From contig NZ_LMMZ01000001.1 of the NCBI RefSeq assembly GCF_001422885.1, positions 62,753 through 126,752 on the forward strand: a stretch of 64,000 bases of DNA. Reading direction: 5' to 3'. The notes under the pieces are model-generated. The model worked only from the letters and a program-made list of their open reading frames with translations, did no database searches and was not told where the DNA came from. The stretch is from Methylobacterium sp. Leaf104. Lineage in GTDB: Bacteria; Pseudomonadota; Alphaproteobacteria; Rhizobiales; Beijerinckiaceae. A program made the translations under genes and the position numbers. Below, in pieces: positions 50,169 to 61,857 of the stretch. Each line of letters opens with the position of its first letter. Positions within the stretch are counted from its first letter, which is position 1.

Positions 50169-50187
50169 GGCGCTCGCCGCGAGCGCC

Positions 50188-51498
50188 CTAGCCGATCCAG
50201 TGGAAGAAGCTGCCGGTGACGGAGCCGCGGCGATGCCCGGCCAGGCCGAGGGACACGCCCTCCGCATCGGTCACCGCCGCGAGCCCCGTCTCGGGCGTCG
50301 GTGGCCCGCTCCGCTCGCTGGCATAGTGGAACTCGTGCCCGACCAGGCGCGCGCCCGCCGCCCCGAGGGACCCCGCGGCCAGGAGCGTCGCCACCCGGTA
50401 GCCGAGATGCAGCCGGCGCGTCCGGTAGGAAGTCGCCACCGGCAGCAGGCCCGCCATGGGATGCGTGACCCCTGCCGCATCCTCCAGGCTCTCGCCGAGA
50501 ACCATGTAGCCGCCGCACTCGCCGTGCACCGGCTTGGCCCACGCGAAGTCCCGTAAGCCGCCGAGGAAGCGATCCGCCCGCGCCAGGGGCTCGGCATGGA
50601 GCTCGGGGTAGCCGCCGGGCAGCCAGCAGGCATCGCAATCGGCCGGGGGCGCCTCGTCGGCCAGGGGCGAGAACGGGATGAGTTCGGCGCCCGCCGCCCG
50701 CCAGCCCGTCGCCATGTGCGGATACAGGAACGAGAACGCCGCATCCGACGCGATGGCGATGCGCTGGCCCGGCGGGCGCGGCAGGCGGCCCGCGCCCGGA
50801 GCCGGCGCCGCCCCGGCCGCGACGGCCAGGATCGCGTCGAGGTCGAGGCCGGCCTCGGCGAGGTCGGCGAGCCGGTCGAGGCGGGGCTCGAGGTCGTTGG
50901 TCTCGCGGGCCTGGACGAGGCCGAGATGGCGCTCGGGCAGGACGAGGCTGGCATCCCGCATCAGCGCCCCGAGCACCGGCATGTCGATGCGGCTCAGTCC
51001 GGTCTCGACGAGGCGGCGGTGGCGGGCACTCGCGACCTTGTTGAGGATCACCCCGGCGATGCGGATGCGCGGATCGTAGGCCCTGCAGCCGAGGGCGAGG
51101 GCGGCGGCCGACTGCGCCGCGCCCGAGACGTCGAGGACGAGGATCACCGGCCAGCCGTAGCGGGCGGCGATGTCGGCATTCGCGCCCGTGCGCCCCTCCG
51201 GCGCCACGATGCCGTCGAACAGCCCCATCGAGCCCTCGGCGACGACGAGGTCGGCATCCGTGGCCGCGAGGGCCGCCACCGCGTCGAGCATCGGCTCCGG
51301 CATGGCGAAGCTGTCGAGGTTGAAGCTCGGATGCCCCGTGGCGGCCTGGTGGAAGGCGGGGTCGATGTAGTCCGGCCCGCACTTGGCCCCGCGCACGGCG
51401 AGACCCCGGCGGGCGAGCGCCCGCATCAGCGCCAGGGTCACGGTGGTCTTGCCCGAGCTGGAGCGCGGGGCGGCGACGAGGAGGCCGGGCACGCTCAA
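50188..51498 (-). CDS. cobB: Cobyrinate a,c-diamide synthase (hydrogenobyrinic acid a,c-diamide synthase)
   Basis: This enzyme amidates the a and c carboxylates of the corrin ring with glutamine and ATP. The 436-residue product has the nucleotide loop [13 protein letters not shown] and [14 protein letters not shown], and a C-terminal glutaminase domain with its nucleophile in [10 protein letters not shown]. The TTG at 51498 overlaps the cobM stop by 4 nt (TTGA); a GTG at 51492 is the alternative. It is the last gene of the minus-strand cobL-E-M-B operon. Confidence 0.9.
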   Translation of the reverse strand: MSVPGLLVAAPRSSSGKTTVTLALMRALARRGLAVRGAKCGPDYIDPAFHQAATGHPSFNLDSFAMPEPMLDAVAALAATDADLVVAEGSMGLFDGIVAPEGRTGANADIAARYGWPVILVLDVSGAAQSAAALALGCRAYDPRIRIAGVILNKVASARHRRLVETGLSRIDMPVLGALMRDASLVLPERHLGLVQARETNDLEPRLDRLADLAEAGLDLDAILAVAAGAAPAPGAGRLPRPPGQRIAIASDAAFSFLYPHMATGWRAAGAELIPFSPLADEAPPADCDACWLPGGYPELHAEPLARADRFLGGLRDFAWAKPVHGECGGYMVLGESLEDAAGVTHPMAGLLPVATSYRTRRLHLGYRVATLLAAGSLGAAGARLVGHEFHYASERSGPPTPETGLAAVTDAEGVSLGLAGHRRGSVTGSFFHWIG

Positions 51499-52292
51499 CG
51501 GGGGGCTCCGTCCGCGCGCGCGCCCAGCACGCTCTCGCCCGTCGGCCGGAAGCGCCGGTCGTAATCGGTGGAATACAGGGCGCTCTCCCGGAACTCCGCC
51601 GGGTCGAGGGCGGGGCCGACCAGGATCAGCGCCGTGCGCTCCAGCCCCGCCTCCGCCACCTGGCCCGCGATCGTCGCCAGGCTTCCGGTGAGCACCCGCT
51701 CGTCGGGCCAGGTGGCGCGAAACACCACCGCGACCGGGCAATCCGCGCCGTAGAACGGACTCAACTCGGCGACCACCGCGTCGACGACGTGGATCGAGAG
51801 GTGCAGGGCCAGCGTCGCCCCAGTGCTCGCGAAGGCCGCCAGGGTCTCGCGCTCCGGCATCGCGCTGGCGCGCCCGGAGGTCCGGGTCAGCACGACGGAT
51901 TGGGCGAGACCCGGCACGGTGAGTTCGCGCCGCAGGAGCGCGGCGGCGGCGGCGAAGGACGGCACGCCCGGCGTCACCGTGAAGGGGATGCCGGCCTGGG
52001 TCAGGCGGCGGGTCTGCTCCGCCAGCGCGCTCCAGATCGAGAGGTCGCCGGAGTGCAGGCGCGCGACGTCCTGGCCCGCCGCGTGGGCGGCCGCGCATTC
52101 GGCCACGATGGCGTCGAGGTCGAGGGGCGCCGTGTCGACGATGCGGGCACCCGGCGGACACCAGCCCAGGATCTCGGGGGCGACGAGGGAGCCCGCATGC
52201 AGGCAGACGGGGCAGAGCGCGATCAGCTCGCGGCCGCGGACGGTGATGAGGTCGGCGGCGCCCGGGCCGGCGCCGATGAAGTGAACGGTCAT
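51495..52292 (-). CDS. cobM: Precorrin-4 C11-methyltransferase
   Basis: This SAM-dependent enzyme methylates C11 of precorrin-4. The 265-residue product has [27 protein letters not shown] at the N-terminus and the [18 protein letters not shown] region of the tetrapyrrole methylase fold. The ATG at 52292 overlaps the cobE stop (ATGA). Confidence 0.93.
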   Translation of the reverse strand: MTVHFIGAGPGAADLITVRGRELIALCPVCLHAGSLVAPEILGWCPPGARIVDTAPLDLDAIVAECAAAHAAGQDVARLHSGDLSIWSALAEQTRRLTQAGIPFTVTPGVPSFAAAAALLRRELTVPGLAQSVVLTRTSGRASAMPERETLAAFASTGATLALHLSIHVVDAVVAELSPFYGADCPVAVVFRATWPDERVLTGSLATIAGQVAEAGLERTALILVGPALDPAEFRESALYSTDYDRRFRPTGESVLGARADGAPR

Positions 52293-52705
52293 GGTCCCTG
52301 CGTGACGGATTGTGCGCGAAGCGCAAGGGCGCAGGTCGCCCCGGCACTGGCGATTCGCCGCACCAGCAGGGTCGCGCCGGGGCCGGCGGCCGCGAGCGCG
52401 GCGGCCTCCGCCACCGAGCCGACCCGGCGCGATGCCTCGATCCGCCGCGAACGGGTGGGCACGTTGGCATCCACGGCGATCAAGGCCTCGGGCGGAACCG
52501 CGTCCAGGGGGCATCCGAGCGTCTCGGCGACCGCGCGGATCGCCGGCTCCCCGGCCCGGTCGCCGGCGGTGGCGAGGCGGGCGGGGCGGAGGCCCGGCAG
52601 GCCGGCCGCGTCGCAGGCCCGCTCGATCAGGGCGAGGATCTCGGCGGGCGACGTCGCATGGCGGAACCCGATCCCGGCCACGAGGTCGCGCGCGGCCGGT
52701 GTCAT
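52289..52705 (-). CDS. cobE: Cobalamin biosynthesis protein CobE (CbiG C-terminal type)
   Basis: A 138-residue protein consisting of the CobE/GbiG C-terminal domain ([26 protein letters not shown] and [13 protein letters not shown]), which in aerobic pathways is a small separate protein of unclear biochemical role. The ATG at 52705 overlaps the cobL stop (ATGA). Confidence 0.88.
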   Translation of the reverse strand: MTPAARDLVAGIGFRHATSPAEILALIERACDAAGLPGLRPARLATAGDRAGEPAIRAVAETLGCPLDAVPPEALIAVDANVPTRSRRIEASRRVGSVAEAAALAAAGPGATLLVRRIASAGATCALALRAQSVTQGP

Positions 52706-53940
52706 CCCTTGACCCAGGCCCATTGCGTCACCGGCATCGCGCCGCGCCAGCCGTGCAGGTGCCCGACCGGATCGGCATGGGCGATCGTCAGGCGCTTGAG
52801 GCTGCCGCCGCGCTGCGCGAAGGCCGCGAGCAGCACGGCCTCGCCCTCCAGGGTCACCACGTTGGCGACGAGGCGTCCGCCCGGTGGCAGGGCGGCCACG
52901 GCCGCGTCGAGCACCCCCGGCGCGGTGACGCCGCCGCCGATGAAAACGGTGTCGGGCGCCGGCAGGCCGGCGAGCGCCGCCGGGGCGGGGCCCTCCACCA
53001 CGCGCAGGTCGGGTACGCCGAGGCGCCCTGCGTTGCGGGCGACGCGGGCGGCCCGGGCCGGATTGCCCTCGACGGCGATGGCCCTGAGACTCGGATGGCG
53101 CAGCATCCACTCGATGGAGATCGAGCCGGCCCCGGCGCCGATGTCCCACAGGGTCTGGCCGGCACGCGGGCGCAGGGCCGCCAGCGTCACGGCCCGGATA
53201 TCGGCCTTGGTCAATTGGCCGTCGTTCTCGAACCAGGCGTCGTCGAGGCCGGGGCTGAGGGCGACGATCTGCGCCGTGGGCGAACCGGCCACCTCGATGC
53301 CCAGTGTGTTGAGGGGATCGAGCCCGGTGAGGTCGAAACCCGCGGCCGTCGCGCCGCGCCGGCGCTCGCGCGGGCCGCCCATGGCCTCCAGGACGGTGAG
53401 GCGCGACGCGCCGAGGCCGCGCTCGGCCAGGAGCGCGGCGACCGCCGCCGGCGTGGTCTCGTCCCAGGTCAGGACGAGGAGGCGGGCGCCGGGCTGGAGA
53501 TGGGGGATCAGCCGGGACAGCGCCCGGCCGTGCAGGGTGAGGCAACTCGTCTCCGCCAGGGGCCAGCCAAGGCGGGCGCTGGCGAGGCTGAAGGCGGAGG
53601 GGTGGGGGAAGACCCGCATCTCCTCGGCCGGGACGAGCCGGGCGATCTCGGCGCCGATGCCGTAATGGAACGGGTCGCCCGTCGCCAGGATGCAGGTGGG
53701 TGTCCCGCGCCGGGCGAGGAGACCCGGATACGCGTCGGAGATCGGGCTCGGCCAGGGCCGCGCCTCGGCGGCGAGGGGGGCTGCCAGCGCCAGGTGCCGG
53801 CGCCCGCCATAGACGAGGTGCGCGCCGTCGAGGGCGGCGGCGGCGGCGGGGCTCAGGCCCGCCCGGCCATCCTCGCCGATGCCCACGATGGTGAGCCAGG
53901 GGACGTGCGCCCGCCGGGTGGACTCGGTGTCACCGGTCAT
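52702..53940 (-). CDS. cobL: Precorrin-6Y C5,15-methyltransferase (decarboxylating)
   Basis: This bifunctional enzyme methylates C5 and C15 and removes the acetate at C12. The 412-residue product has an N-terminal CbiE-like methylase ([23 protein letters not shown] and [16 protein letters not shown]) and, after about residue 215, a CbiT-like methyltransferase ([31 protein letters not shown]). The ATG at 53940 is preferred; an ATG at 53955 adds five residues. It is divergent from cobK, with a 28-nt gap. Confidence 0.93.
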   Translation of the reverse strand: MTGDTESTRRAHVPWLTIVGIGEDGRAGLSPAAAAALDGAHLVYGGRRHLALAAPLAAEARPWPSPISDAYPGLLARRGTPTCILATGDPFHYGIGAEIARLVPAEEMRVFPHPSAFSLASARLGWPLAETSCLTLHGRALSRLIPHLQPGARLLVLTWDETTPAAVAALLAERGLGASRLTVLEAMGGPRERRRGATAAGFDLTGLDPLNTLGIEVAGSPTAQIVALSPGLDDAWFENDGQLTKADIRAVTLAALRPRAGQTLWDIGAGAGSISIEWMLRHPSLRAIAVEGNPARAARVARNAGRLGVPDLRVVEGPAPAALAGLPAPDTVFIGGGVTAPGVLDAAVAALPPGGRLVANVVTLEGEAVLLAAFAQRGGSLKRLTIAHADPVGHLHGWRGAMPVTQWAWVKG

Positions 53941-53968
53941 GGACAACGCCCTCATGGGCGGGGGAAGC

Positions 53969-54700
53969 ATGCGGATTCTGATCCTGGGCGGTACCGGCGA
54001 GGCGAGCGCGCTGGTGCGCGGGCTCCTGGCGGCGGATCGCAGCCTCGCCGTCACCCTGTCGCTCGCCGGCCGGACCAGCCAGCCGAAGGCGGAGCCCGTG
54101 CCGACGCGCATCGGCGGCTTCGGCGGGCCCGAGGGCCTGGCCGCCTGGCTGAGGCAGGACCGCACCGATCTCATGGTCGACGCGACGCATCCCTTCGCGG
54201 CCCGGATGAGTGCCAACGCGGCCGAGGCCTGCGCCCGGACCGGGACGCGCCTGCTGGCGATCCGCCGTCCGGCCTGGAAGCCGCTGCCCGGCGACCGCTG
54301 GACGGTCGTGCCCGACATGGCGGCCGCCGCCCGGGCGCTCGGCCCCGCGCCGCGCCGGGTCTTCCTCACCATCGGGCGGCAGGAGGTCGGCGCCTTCGCC
54401 GCGGCGCCGCAGCACGATTACGTGGTGCGCGCCATCGAGGGCATCGATCTGGCGGTCCCGAGGCTGACGTCCATTCAAGCGCGCGGCCCGTTCGACGCGG
54501 CCGCCGAGGCGGCGTTCCTGACCGCGCGCGCGATCGAAATCCTGGTCAGCAAGAATTCCGGCGGTGACGCCACCTCCGGCAAGATCGCCGCGGCGCGGGC
54601 GCTGGGTTTGCCCGTGGTGATGGTCGACCGACCGGAGAAACCGGACGTGCCGCGCGTGCCGGACGTCGCGGAAGCCCTCGCGCGCATCGCCGCGCTCTGA
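53969..54700 (+). CDS. cobK: Precorrin-6A reductase
   Basis: This NADPH-dependent enzyme reduces precorrin-6A. The 243-residue product has MRILILGGTGEASALVRGLL, DLMVDATHPFAARMSANAAEAC and LVSKNSGGDATSGKIAAARALGLPVVMVDRP, all family signatures. It is the only cob gene of the cluster on the plus strand. The 28-nt gap to cobL means that the two promoters must overlap the coding starts or the gap itself. Confidence 0.93.
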   Translation: MRILILGGTGEASALVRGLLAADRSLAVTLSLAGRTSQPKAEPVPTRIGGFGGPEGLAAWLRQDRTDLMVDATHPFAARMSANAAEACARTGTRLLAIRRPAWKPLPGDRWTVVPDMAAAARALGPAPRRVFLTIGRQEVGAFAAAPQHDYVVRAIEGIDLAVPRLTSIQARGPFDAAAEAAFLTARAIEILVSKNSGGDATSGKIAAARALGLPVVMVDRPEKPDVPRVPDVAEALARIAAL

Positions 54701-54746
54701 TCGTCGATCCGGCAGATCGCAACGGTCGACGTGGCCGGAACGGACC

Positions 54747-54839
54747 CCCTCTCCCGTGTGGGAGAGGGTTGGGGTGAGGGGCGTGCCCCATCCGGAGACG
54801 TCCCACACCTCACCCCGTCCCTCTCCTTCCAGGAGAGGG
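54747..54839. repeat. Palindromic repeat cluster between convergent cob genes
   Basis: Two perfect 9-bp hairpins, CCCTCTCCC/GGGAGAGGG (54747-54768, GTGT loop) and CCCTCTCCT/AGGAGAGGG (54819-54839, 3-nt loop), sit inside a further pairing of GGGGTGAGG (54771-54779) with CCTCACCCC (54808-54816). This class of element is common between genes in GC-rich alphaproteobacteria. Here it lies between the convergent cobK and cobJ ends, where it may stabilise or end both transcripts. Confidence 0.7.
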
Positions 54840-54906
54840 GACCCGAGCGCGTCCGAATCCGACTGGTTCGGCCGGAGCCGCGCGGAGGCCTGCGCCGACA
54901 CGCCCA

Positions 54907-55677
54907 TCAGGCAGCCGGCACGCTGCGCGGCGTGTAGACGAAGGGCGTCGCCTCGCCGCGCGGGATTAGGCGGGTGGCCGAGGCGCCGATGATCACGACG
55001 GTGGCCATGTCGGCGGTGCTGACGCGGGCCTCGTCGAGGGTGAGCACCCGGATCGCCTCGTCGGGCCGCGAGACCGCGCGGGCGAAGACCACCGGCGTGT
55101 CGCCGCGCCGGATCCCGGCGGCCAGGTCGAGGGCCTTGCCGAGCTGCCAAGGCCGGGCGGAGGAGATCGGGTTGTAGAGGGAGACCACGAAATCCGCCCG
55201 CAGGACCGCTTCCAGCCGGGCGGTGATGACCTCCCAGGGCTTGAGGTTGTCCGAGAGCGACATCGCGCAGAAATCGCCGCCCAGCGGCGCGCCGAGGCGG
55301 GCGGCCGCGGCCAGCATCGCGGTGATGCCGGGCTCCACCGTGATGGGAAGCCTGGCCCAGGCCGGGTCGCCGGCCTCCACCGCCTCGAACACCGCCGCCG
55401 CCATGGCGAACACGCCGGGGTCGCCGCCCGAGACCACCGCGACGCGCCGCCCGGAGGCGGCGAGTTCGAGGGCGTGGCGCGCCCGGTCGACCTCGACGCG
55501 GTTGTCGCTGGCATGGCGGACGAGCCCCGGCCGCTCGGGCACCCGGGCGACGTAGGGGATGTAGCCGATGAGGTCCTGCGCCTGGGCCAGAGCCTCCTGG
55601 GCGGCGGCCGTGAGCAGGCGCGGATCGCCGGGTCCGAGGCCGACGATGGTGACGGACCCCGGGACGGGACCGCTCAC
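54907..55677 (-). CDS. cobJ: Precorrin-3B C17-methyltransferase
   Basis: This enzyme methylates C17 and contracts the ring. The 256-residue product has VTIVGLGPGDPRLLTAAAQEAL, VAVVSGGDPGVFAMAAAVFEA and the STADMATVVIIGAS end of the family. The ATG at 55677 overlaps the cobI stop (ATGA). It is the last gene of the long minus-strand cob operon. Confidence 0.93.
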   Translation of the reverse strand: MSGPVPGSVTIVGLGPGDPRLLTAAAQEALAQAQDLIGYIPYVARVPERPGLVRHASDNRVEVDRARHALELAASGRRVAVVSGGDPGVFAMAAAVFEAVEAGDPAWARLPITVEPGITAMLAAAARLGAPLGGDFCAMSLSDNLKPWEVITARLEAVLRADFVVSLYNPISSARPWQLGKALDLAAGIRRGDTPVVFARAVSRPDEAIRVLTLDEARVSTADMATVVIIGASATRLIPRGEATPFVYTPRSVPAA

Positions 55678-56465
55678 GGCCGGCGTCCCTCGCCCGGCAG
55701 GAGCACCATCGAGAAGTAGGGCGCGACGTCGTCGAGCTTGTCCTTGAGGGCGATCACCCGCTCGCCCGCCATGGTGCCGCGCTCGACATAGACCGCCCGC
55801 TCCAGCACGCCGGCCTCGGCGAGCGCCGCCCGCACCTTCGGCAGGTGGCGGCCGAGCTTCATCAGCACGGCGGCGTCGGTGCGCGCCAGGCGCTCAACCA
55901 GGTCGGCGTGCGGCAGGGTGGCGGGCAGCACGGTGAGCACGTCGTCGCCCCAGGTGATCGGGGTGCCGGCCCGGGTCCAGCAGCCGGACATGCCGGTGAC
56001 GCCGGGCACCACCTCCACGGGGAAGCGGTCCTTCAGGCGGCGCCACAGGTGCATGAAGGAGCCGTAGAAGAACGGGTCGCCCTCCGACAGGATCGCGACG
56101 TCCCGGCCCGCGCCGAGATGGTCGGCGAGGCGGGCCGAGGCGTCGTCGTAGAAGGCGGCGAGCGCCGCGACGTATTCGGGATGCTCGGGGTGAAGCTCGG
56201 TGGTGTAGGGGTAGACCAGCGGGCATTCCCGCGCCGGCTCCGAGGCCAGCACGGCATCCGCGATGGTGCGGGCATTCCCGCGCCGGCCCTTCTTGCAGAA
56301 ATGCACCAGCACGGGAGCCCGCTCCAGCACCCGCAGGGCGCGCAGGGTGAGGTAGTCCGGCTCGCCCGGACCCATGCCGACGCCGAACAGGGTGCCGGTG
56401 GTCACCGCGCGCGGATTCTCGGTCCGCTCCGCCGCGTCGGGGGGAAGCCGCTCGCCCGAATCCAT
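55674..56465 (-). CDS. cobI: Precorrin-2 C20-methyltransferase
   Basis: This SAM-dependent enzyme methylates C20 of precorrin-2. The 263-residue product has GTLFGVGMGPGEPDYLTLRALRVLERA, VAILSEGDPFFYGSFMHLWRRL and VVPGVTGMSGCWTRAGTPI. The ATG at 56465 shares one base with the cobH stop (TGATG). Confidence 0.93.
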   Translation of the reverse strand: MDSGERLPPDAAERTENPRAVTTGTLFGVGMGPGEPDYLTLRALRVLERAPVLVHFCKKGRRGNARTIADAVLASEPARECPLVYPYTTELHPEHPEYVAALAAFYDDASARLADHLGAGRDVAILSEGDPFFYGSFMHLWRRLKDRFPVEVVPGVTGMSGCWTRAGTPITWGDDVLTVLPATLPHADLVERLARTDAAVLMKLGRHLPKVRAALAEAGVLERAVYVERGTMAGERVIALKDKLDDVAPYFSMVLLPGEGRRP

Positions 56466-57097
56466 CACTCGATCTCTTGCGCGAGCGCGTTGACGGCCGC
56501 GGCGGTCATGGCGCTGCCGCCGCGCCGGCCATGGACCACGATGAAGGGCACGCGGCCGTCGCGGGCGAGCGCCTCCTTCGATTCGGCGGCACCGACGAAC
56601 CCGACCGGGATGCCGATGACGGCGGCCGGGGGCGGCACGCCCTCGTCGAGGAGTTCGAGCAGGCGGAACAGCGCGGTCGGGGCATTGCCCACCGCCACGA
56701 CGCTGCCGGGCAGGTGCTCGCGCCAGAGCTCCATGGCGGCGGCCGAGCGGGTGGTGCCCATGGCGGCGGCCAGCTCCGGCACGCGCGGATCGCTCAGGGT
56801 GCAGATCACCCGGTTGTCGGCGGGCAGCCGCGCCCGGGTGACGCCGTCGGCGACCATGCGGACGTCGCACAGGATCGGCGCGCCGGCCTTCAGGGCCGCC
56901 TCGCCGGCCTGTGCGAAATCGGGGGAGGCCTCCACGTCGCGCGGCAGGTCGGTCATGCCGCAGGCGTGGATCATCCGCACCACGACCCGCTCGGCGGTGC
57001 CCTGGAAGCGCGCGAGATCGGCCTCGGCCCGGATCATCGCGAAGGAGCGGGCGTAGATCGCCCCTCCGTCACGCAGGTAGTCGAGGCGGGAACTCAT
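56465..57097 (-). CDS. cobH: Precorrin-8X methylmutase
   Basis: This enzyme moves a methyl group from C11 to C12, giving hydrogenobyrinate. The 210-residue product has [22 protein letters not shown] and [14 protein letters not shown], with the catalytic His, and [19 protein letters not shown]. The ATG at 57097 overlaps the cobG stop (ATGA). Confidence 0.94.
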   Translation of the reverse strand: MSSRLDYLRDGGAIYARSFAMIRAEADLARFQGTAERVVVRMIHACGMTDLPRDVEASPDFAQAGEAALKAGAPILCDVRMVADGVTRARLPADNRVICTLSDPRVPELAAAMGTTRSAAAMELWREHLPGSVVAVGNAPTALFRLLELLDEGVPPPAAVIGIPVGFVGAAESKEALARDGRVPFIVVHGRRGGSAMTAAAVNALAQEIE

Positions 57098-58440
57098 GAC
57101 GGTCGCGGTCCTGGCGGGGGGTCTGGGACGATCTGGGCGAGGGATAATGCCGAATCCGCCCTCCTTACGCGCTCCAGCGCGGCCTCGAAAGGGAGGCGCG
57201 TCGCCGGCAACGCATCGGGGCGCCCGGACAGCACGACGTCGTAGCGGCCGTCCCGCCCGACGAGGGTGAGGTCGGCGGCGCCCGGATGGGCGCAGCCCTT
57301 GGGGCAGCCCGAGACATGGGCGCGCAGGCCCCGCGCCGCGAAGGGCCGGAACGCCTCGGCCAGGCGGGCCGCGTCGTGCAGGGTCGGCGTCGAGCCCGAG
57401 GCGCAGGCCGGTGCGCCGGGGCAGGCCGCCACGGCCCCGCGCGGATCGTCGGCCCGCGTCAGGAAGCCGGCCTCGGCCAGGGCTCTGCGCGCGGTCTCGG
57501 CGGCTCCGGCATCGACGCAGACGAGGAGGACGCCGCGGGTCGGGGAGAGGCGCAGATCCGCAGCCCCGGCGGCGTCCGCCGTGTCGGCGAGACGGCCGAG
57601 CGCATCGGCCGTGCCGCGGCCGAAGGGAGCGTCGACGAGGAGGGCGACGGGGCCATCCGCCACCGGGGGCGCGGATCGCGGGGAGCCGCGTTCGGGCCCG
57701 ACGGGCGTGGGCAGGGGGAACGCGCCCGGGCTCGGGGCGGACGACGCGGCCGGGGCCGGGATTGGCGGCAGGGCGAAGCGAGCCGGGATCTCCGCGCGCG
57801 CCACGTCGAAGACATCGCGCATCCGGCGCTGCCCGCTCGCCGCCAGCAGGCGCAGGGCCGCCTCCACGATGGTCTCCCCGTCGTCGGGCAGGCGCCACCA
57901 GGCCGCATCGCCGGCGAGATGCAGGGCCAGGCCACCGCGGATGGCGACACAGTGAAGGTCGGCTTCCGCCGGGCCGAGGGCGATGCCGTGGACGTCCGAC
58001 TCGACGGCGACCAGGGATTTCGGCGGCAGGCCGGCGATCTCCAGCCCGATCGCCTCGATCCGGCGGGCCAGGGCCGGGACATCGACCGTCCCGGCGGGTT
58101 CGAACCCCGCCAGCGGCGTGGTCAGGGTGAGGCGCTGCGGGCCGCCGTCGTGACGGACATCCCCGAGCCCGGCGGCAGCCAGGGCTTCGGCCAGACCGCA
58201 GCGGCTCGCCTCGGTGACGCCGCGGATCTGCAGGTTGGCCCGGGCGGTGACGTCGACATGGCCGTTGCCGAAGCGGCGCGCGGCGTCCGCCACCGCCCGG
58301 GCCTGGGCCGCGGTGAGGCGCCCGAGGGGCGGGTGGACGCGGGCGAGCAGGCCGTCGCCGGTGGGCATCGGCCGGGCAAGGCTCGGGCACCAGCCGCGCC
58401 GGCTCGGCGCCTCCGGAGCGACGCGGCGGGGCGCGTTCAT
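57094..58440 (-). CDS. cobG: Precorrin-3B synthase
   Basis: This oxygen-dependent monooxygenase of the aerobic B12 pathway has a nitrite/sulfite reductase-like fold and a 4Fe-4S cluster. The 448-residue product has an N-terminal ferredoxin-like half ([27 protein letters not shown]) and cluster cysteines in [10 protein letters not shown] and [10 protein letters not shown]. It shows the organism uses the aerobic route. The ATG at 58440 overlaps the cobN stop. Confidence 0.92.
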   Translation of the reverse strand: MNAPRRVAPEAPSRRGWCPSLARPMPTGDGLLARVHPPLGRLTAAQARAVADAARRFGNGHVDVTARANLQIRGVTEASRCGLAEALAAAGLGDVRHDGGPQRLTLTTPLAGFEPAGTVDVPALARRIEAIGLEIAGLPPKSLVAVESDVHGIALGPAEADLHCVAIRGGLALHLAGDAAWWRLPDDGETIVEAALRLLAASGQRRMRDVFDVARAEIPARFALPPIPAPAASSAPSPGAFPLPTPVGPERGSPRSAPPVADGPVALLVDAPFGRGTADALGRLADTADAAGAADLRLSPTRGVLLVCVDAGAAETARRALAEAGFLTRADDPRGAVAACPGAPACASGSTPTLHDAARLAEAFRPFAARGLRAHVSGCPKGCAHPGAADLTLVGRDGRYDVVLSGRPDALPATRLPFEAALERVRRADSALSLAQIVPDPPPGPRPS

Positions 58441-61400
58441 TCGGCGGCCTCGCGCGGGAGTTCGCCCGCAGCCAGTTCGCCCGCAGCCATCTCGTCCGCA
58501 GCGATGGCGTTGCGCCGGGTGGTCCAGAGGCCGCGCCGGCGGGCCTCGTCGAAGCGTTCGAGGATGGCGCGGGCCGCCTCCGGATTGGCCGCCCGCAGGG
58601 CCTCGAAGGTCTCGAGGTCGGCGATCATCGCGCCGTAGAGTCGGTCGAGGTCGGCGTCGGAGACCGCGTCCGTGGTCGCGGCGAGGACGAAGACCGCGTC
58701 GATCCCCTGCGCCAGTTCCTGGGCGCCGCGATAGCCGTGCCGGAGCTGCGCCGCGATCCAGCGCGGATGGGCGAGGCGGCCCCGGATCAGGCGGGCGGCG
58801 TCCTCGCGGGCGGTGCGGGCCTTCGGGGTCTCGGGCGCGGCGACGTCGAGGCTGTAGAGGGCGGGGCTCGCCCCCGTCAGGGCGGCGGCGGCCGAGAAGC
58901 CGCCCATCGCCTCCACGGCCGCGTCGCCGTCGAGGAGGTCGCGCTCGGCGACGTCGAAGGCATGCACGTAGGCGTCGGCGCCCGCGACCCGCGCCGCGAA
59001 GCCGGCATCCGCCGCCTCCGCCGTGCCGCCATAGGCGTGGGAGGTCGCATCCAGATAGGCGCGTCCGAGATCGTCGCGGCTGTCCCAGGCGCCGTCCAGG
59101 GCGAGGCCGCCCGCACCCGCGCCGTAGCGCCCGGGCGCCGCGCCGTAGACCCGGGCCGGCGCCTCGCCCCGGCGGCGGGCGGCGGCGAGGGGGTTCTCAT
59201 CGTCCTCCTCCTCGCGGGCGGCCACCGCCTCGGCGGCGCGGGCGAGCAGCGACAGGGTCTCGGGGAAGGTGTCGCGAAAGGCGCCCGAGACCCGCACCGT
59301 CACGTCGATGCGCGGCCGGTCGAGGAGGGCCAGCGGCAGCACCTCGAAGCCGGTGACGCGGGTGGAGGCATGGTCCCAGACCGGACGCACGCCCATCAGC
59401 GCCAGGGCGTGGGCGATGTCCTCGCCGCCGGTGCGCAGGGTCGGCGAGGCCCAGAGGTCCATGACGATCCGGGCCGGGTACTCGCCCTCGTCCTGCAGGT
59501 AGCGCAGGACCACGGCGTCGGCCGCCCGGGCGCCCAGGGTCGTCGCGGCCCGGGTCGGCAGGCTGCGCGGGTCCAGGGTGGCGAGGTTGCGCCCCGTGGG
59601 CATCACGTCGGTGCGCCCGCGCGACGGCGAGCCGGCAGGTCCGGGGGCCACAAAGCGCCCGTCGAGGGCGCGCAGCAGGCCGAGGCGCTCGCCCTCGGCG
59701 CAGGCCGCCACGGCGGCGGGCGCCTCCGGGGCCGCGCGGCCGAAGACGTGCAGCCCGTCGCGCGCGGTCACCTCGCCGAGGTCGCAGAGATGCGCGTCGA
59801 GGGCCGCCAGCGCGTCCGGCATCGGGGTGTCGGCGTCGATTCCGGCGCCGGCGAGGAGCCCGGCCGACATCGCCTCGTCCAGGATGGTGCGCGCCAGGAT
59901 CGCGGCGCGGCGCGGATCGAGCACGCTGGCGGCGGAATACTCCTCCACGAGTTCGCGCAGCCGTACCGCGTCGGGGTCGAGCCCCGTCACGCCGGTCTGC
60001 GGCGTCAGGTGCCCGAGGGCGACGCCCCCGAGGCGCCGCTTCAGGGGCGCGGCCTCGCCCGGATCGTCGACGATGAAGGGATAGACCACCGGGAGCGCCC
60101 CGACGGCGCGGGCCGGCCAGCAATCCGGCGAGAGCGCCACGGCCTTGCCCGGCAGCCACTCGGTGGTGCCGTGGGTGCCGAGATGGATCAGGGCATCGAA
60201 CCGGCTGCGCAGGCCGAGATGGAAGGCCAGATAGGCATGGGTCGGCACCGCGTCGGGGTCGTGATAGGCGGCCTTGCGGTCCTTCGACCGCCCGCGATCG
60301 GGCTGGAGGAAGACGGCGAGGCGCCCGCCCTCCGGGGCCAGGCTCGCGAAGCGGAAGGCGCCGTCCCGGCAGGCCGGGTCGGCCTCCGGCGGCCCCCATT
60401 CGGCATCGAGGCCGGCGCGGGCGGTCTCGGGCAGCGTGCCGAGCCAGTCGCGATAGGCATCGAGGGAGACCGCGAAGTCTCTCGGCCCCCGCGTCAGCCT
60501 CCGCATCAGGGCTTCGGCCCCGGGCAGCGCGCCGACGCCGTAGCCGGCTTGGCGCAGATCCGCGACGATCGCCCGGGCGCTTTCCGGCGTGTCGAGGCCG
60601 ACGGCGAAGCCCGCGCGGCCGCCGCGGGCGGGATAGTCCGACAGCACCAGGGCGAGGCGGCGCTCGGCGCGGGGGAGGCGAGCGAGGCGGACCCAGGCGG
60701 CGGCGCGCTCGGCGAGCGCCGCGATGCCCTCCGCATGGGGCACGGCGCGGCGCTCGGCGAAGCCCTCGGTCTCCGGTCCCTCTTCCTTGAACGCGATCGG
60801 GAACCCGGAGAGCCGCCCGTCGAATTCCGGCAGGGCGACCTGCATGGCGAGATCCGCGGCCCCCATGCCCCGGGCCGAGGCGGTCCAGGCGTCCCGCGCC
60901 GCGCCGATGCTGAAGGCCTGGATCACCGGGCAATCGGCGGTATCGAGGACGAAATCCGCATCCTCCCGGGCCGAGAAGGCGGTGGCGGCGATCACGATGG
61001 CGGGCCGATGCGCGGCGATGGCCGCCCCGAGCGGAGCGGTCGCGGCCGGGTCCTTCAGGCTCGACACGGCCACCACCAGCACCGCGAGGCCGCGGGCCTG
61101 GAGCGCGGCGCCCAACGCGGCGATCGGCGCGGTGTCGCCGGAGAGCACGCTCGACCGGTAGACCACGAGCAGCGCCACCGGCGCCTGGTCCAAACCGATC
61201 TGGAAGGGCCGCCCGGCGGCGACGGCCTGCGCCTCGTCGACGGGGCCGCAGCCCGGGCAGCAGACGAAGCCGCGGGGCAGGGGCCGAGGCGGCTCGACCG
61301 CTCCGGCGCATCCGATCTCGGCGGCGATGCGCCCGATCAGGCGGCGCAGGTTCGCAGCGCCTCCGGCCCGGAAATAGGCGTCGAAGTCGGGGGCGAGGTC

Positions 61401-61805
61401 GGGCTTCGTGGAATAGCCGTCGAGGCGCGGATCGGGCCGGTCGTCCCCCGGCAGCACCACGAGCACCACCCCGGCGGCGCGGGCGGCCGCGCTGGCGCGC
61501 TCGAGGCCGTAGCGCCAGTAGTCGAGGCCGCCGAGGCAGCGGATCACGACGATCCGTGCCTTGGCGATCACGGACTCGACGTAGAGGTCGACCGACATCG
61601 GGTGGCGAAGCTTCGCGAGCTTGGCGAGCCGCAGGGTCGGCGCCGCGGCCGAGCCCGCCGGGAAGGCGGCCGCGTGGGCGCTGGCCATGCCGAACAGGTC
61701 GGAATCGGTGAAGGACAGGAAGACGATGTCTCCCGGCGCCTGGCCGAGATCGACCGCGGCTTCGCCCTCGTCGAGGGAGACCGTATCGATGCGGATCAGG
61801 TGCAT
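58437..61805 (-). CDS. cobN: Cobaltochelatase subunit CobN
   Basis: This large subunit of the ATP-dependent aerobic cobaltochelatase works with CobS and CobT to insert cobalt into hydrogenobyrinate a,c-diamide. The 1122-residue product contains [19 protein letters not shown] and the long CobN/BchH fold. It is somewhat shorter than the usual 1250 or so. The ATG at 61805 gives [22 protein letters not shown]; an ATG at 61829 adds eight residues. Its stop overlaps cobG by 4 nt. Confidence 0.93.
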   Translation of the reverse strand: MHLIRIDTVSLDEGEAAVDLGQAPGDIVFLSFTDSDLFGMASAHAAAFPAGSAAAPTLRLAKLAKLRHPMSVDLYVESVIAKARIVVIRCLGGLDYWRYGLERASAAARAAGVVLVVLPGDDRPDPRLDGYSTKPDLAPDFDAYFRAGGAANLRRLIGRIAAEIGCAGAVEPPRPLPRGFVCCPGCGPVDEAQAVAAGRPFQIGLDQAPVALLVVYRSSVLSGDTAPIAALGAALQARGLAVLVVAVSSLKDPAATAPLGAAIAAHRPAIVIAATAFSAREDADFVLDTADCPVIQAFSIGAARDAWTASARGMGAADLAMQVALPEFDGRLSGFPIAFKEEGPETEGFAERRAVPHAEGIAALAERAAAWVRLARLPRAERRLALVLSDYPARGGRAGFAVGLDTPESARAIVADLRQAGYGVGALPGAEALMRRLTRGPRDFAVSLDAYRDWLGTLPETARAGLDAEWGPPEADPACRDGAFRFASLAPEGGRLAVFLQPDRGRSKDRKAAYHDPDAVPTHAYLAFHLGLRSRFDALIHLGTHGTTEWLPGKAVALSPDCWPARAVGALPVVYPFIVDDPGEAAPLKRRLGGVALGHLTPQTGVTGLDPDAVRLRELVEEYSAASVLDPRRAAILARTILDEAMSAGLLAGAGIDADTPMPDALAALDAHLCDLGEVTARDGLHVFGRAAPEAPAAVAACAEGERLGLLRALDGRFVAPGPAGSPSRGRTDVMPTGRNLATLDPRSLPTRAATTLGARAADAVVLRYLQDEGEYPARIVMDLWASPTLRTGGEDIAHALALMGVRPVWDHASTRVTGFEVLPLALLDRPRIDVTVRVSGAFRDTFPETLSLLARAAEAVAAREEEDDENPLAAARRRGEAPARVYGAAPGRYGAGAGGLALDGAWDSRDDLGRAYLDATSHAYGGTAEAADAGFAARVAGADAYVHAFDVAERDLLDGDAAVEAMGGFSAAAALTGASPALYSLDVAAPETPKARTAREDAARLIRGRLAHPRWIAAQLRHGYRGAQELAQGIDAVFVLAATTDAVSDADLDRLYGAMIADLETFEALRAANPEAARAILERFDEARRRGLWTTRRNAIAADEMAAGELAAGELPREAAE

Positions 61806-61857
61806 GGCAGCCGACCCGGCGTCCTGCACCTGTTCATGGCCCCGTTCTTGGCCCCGT

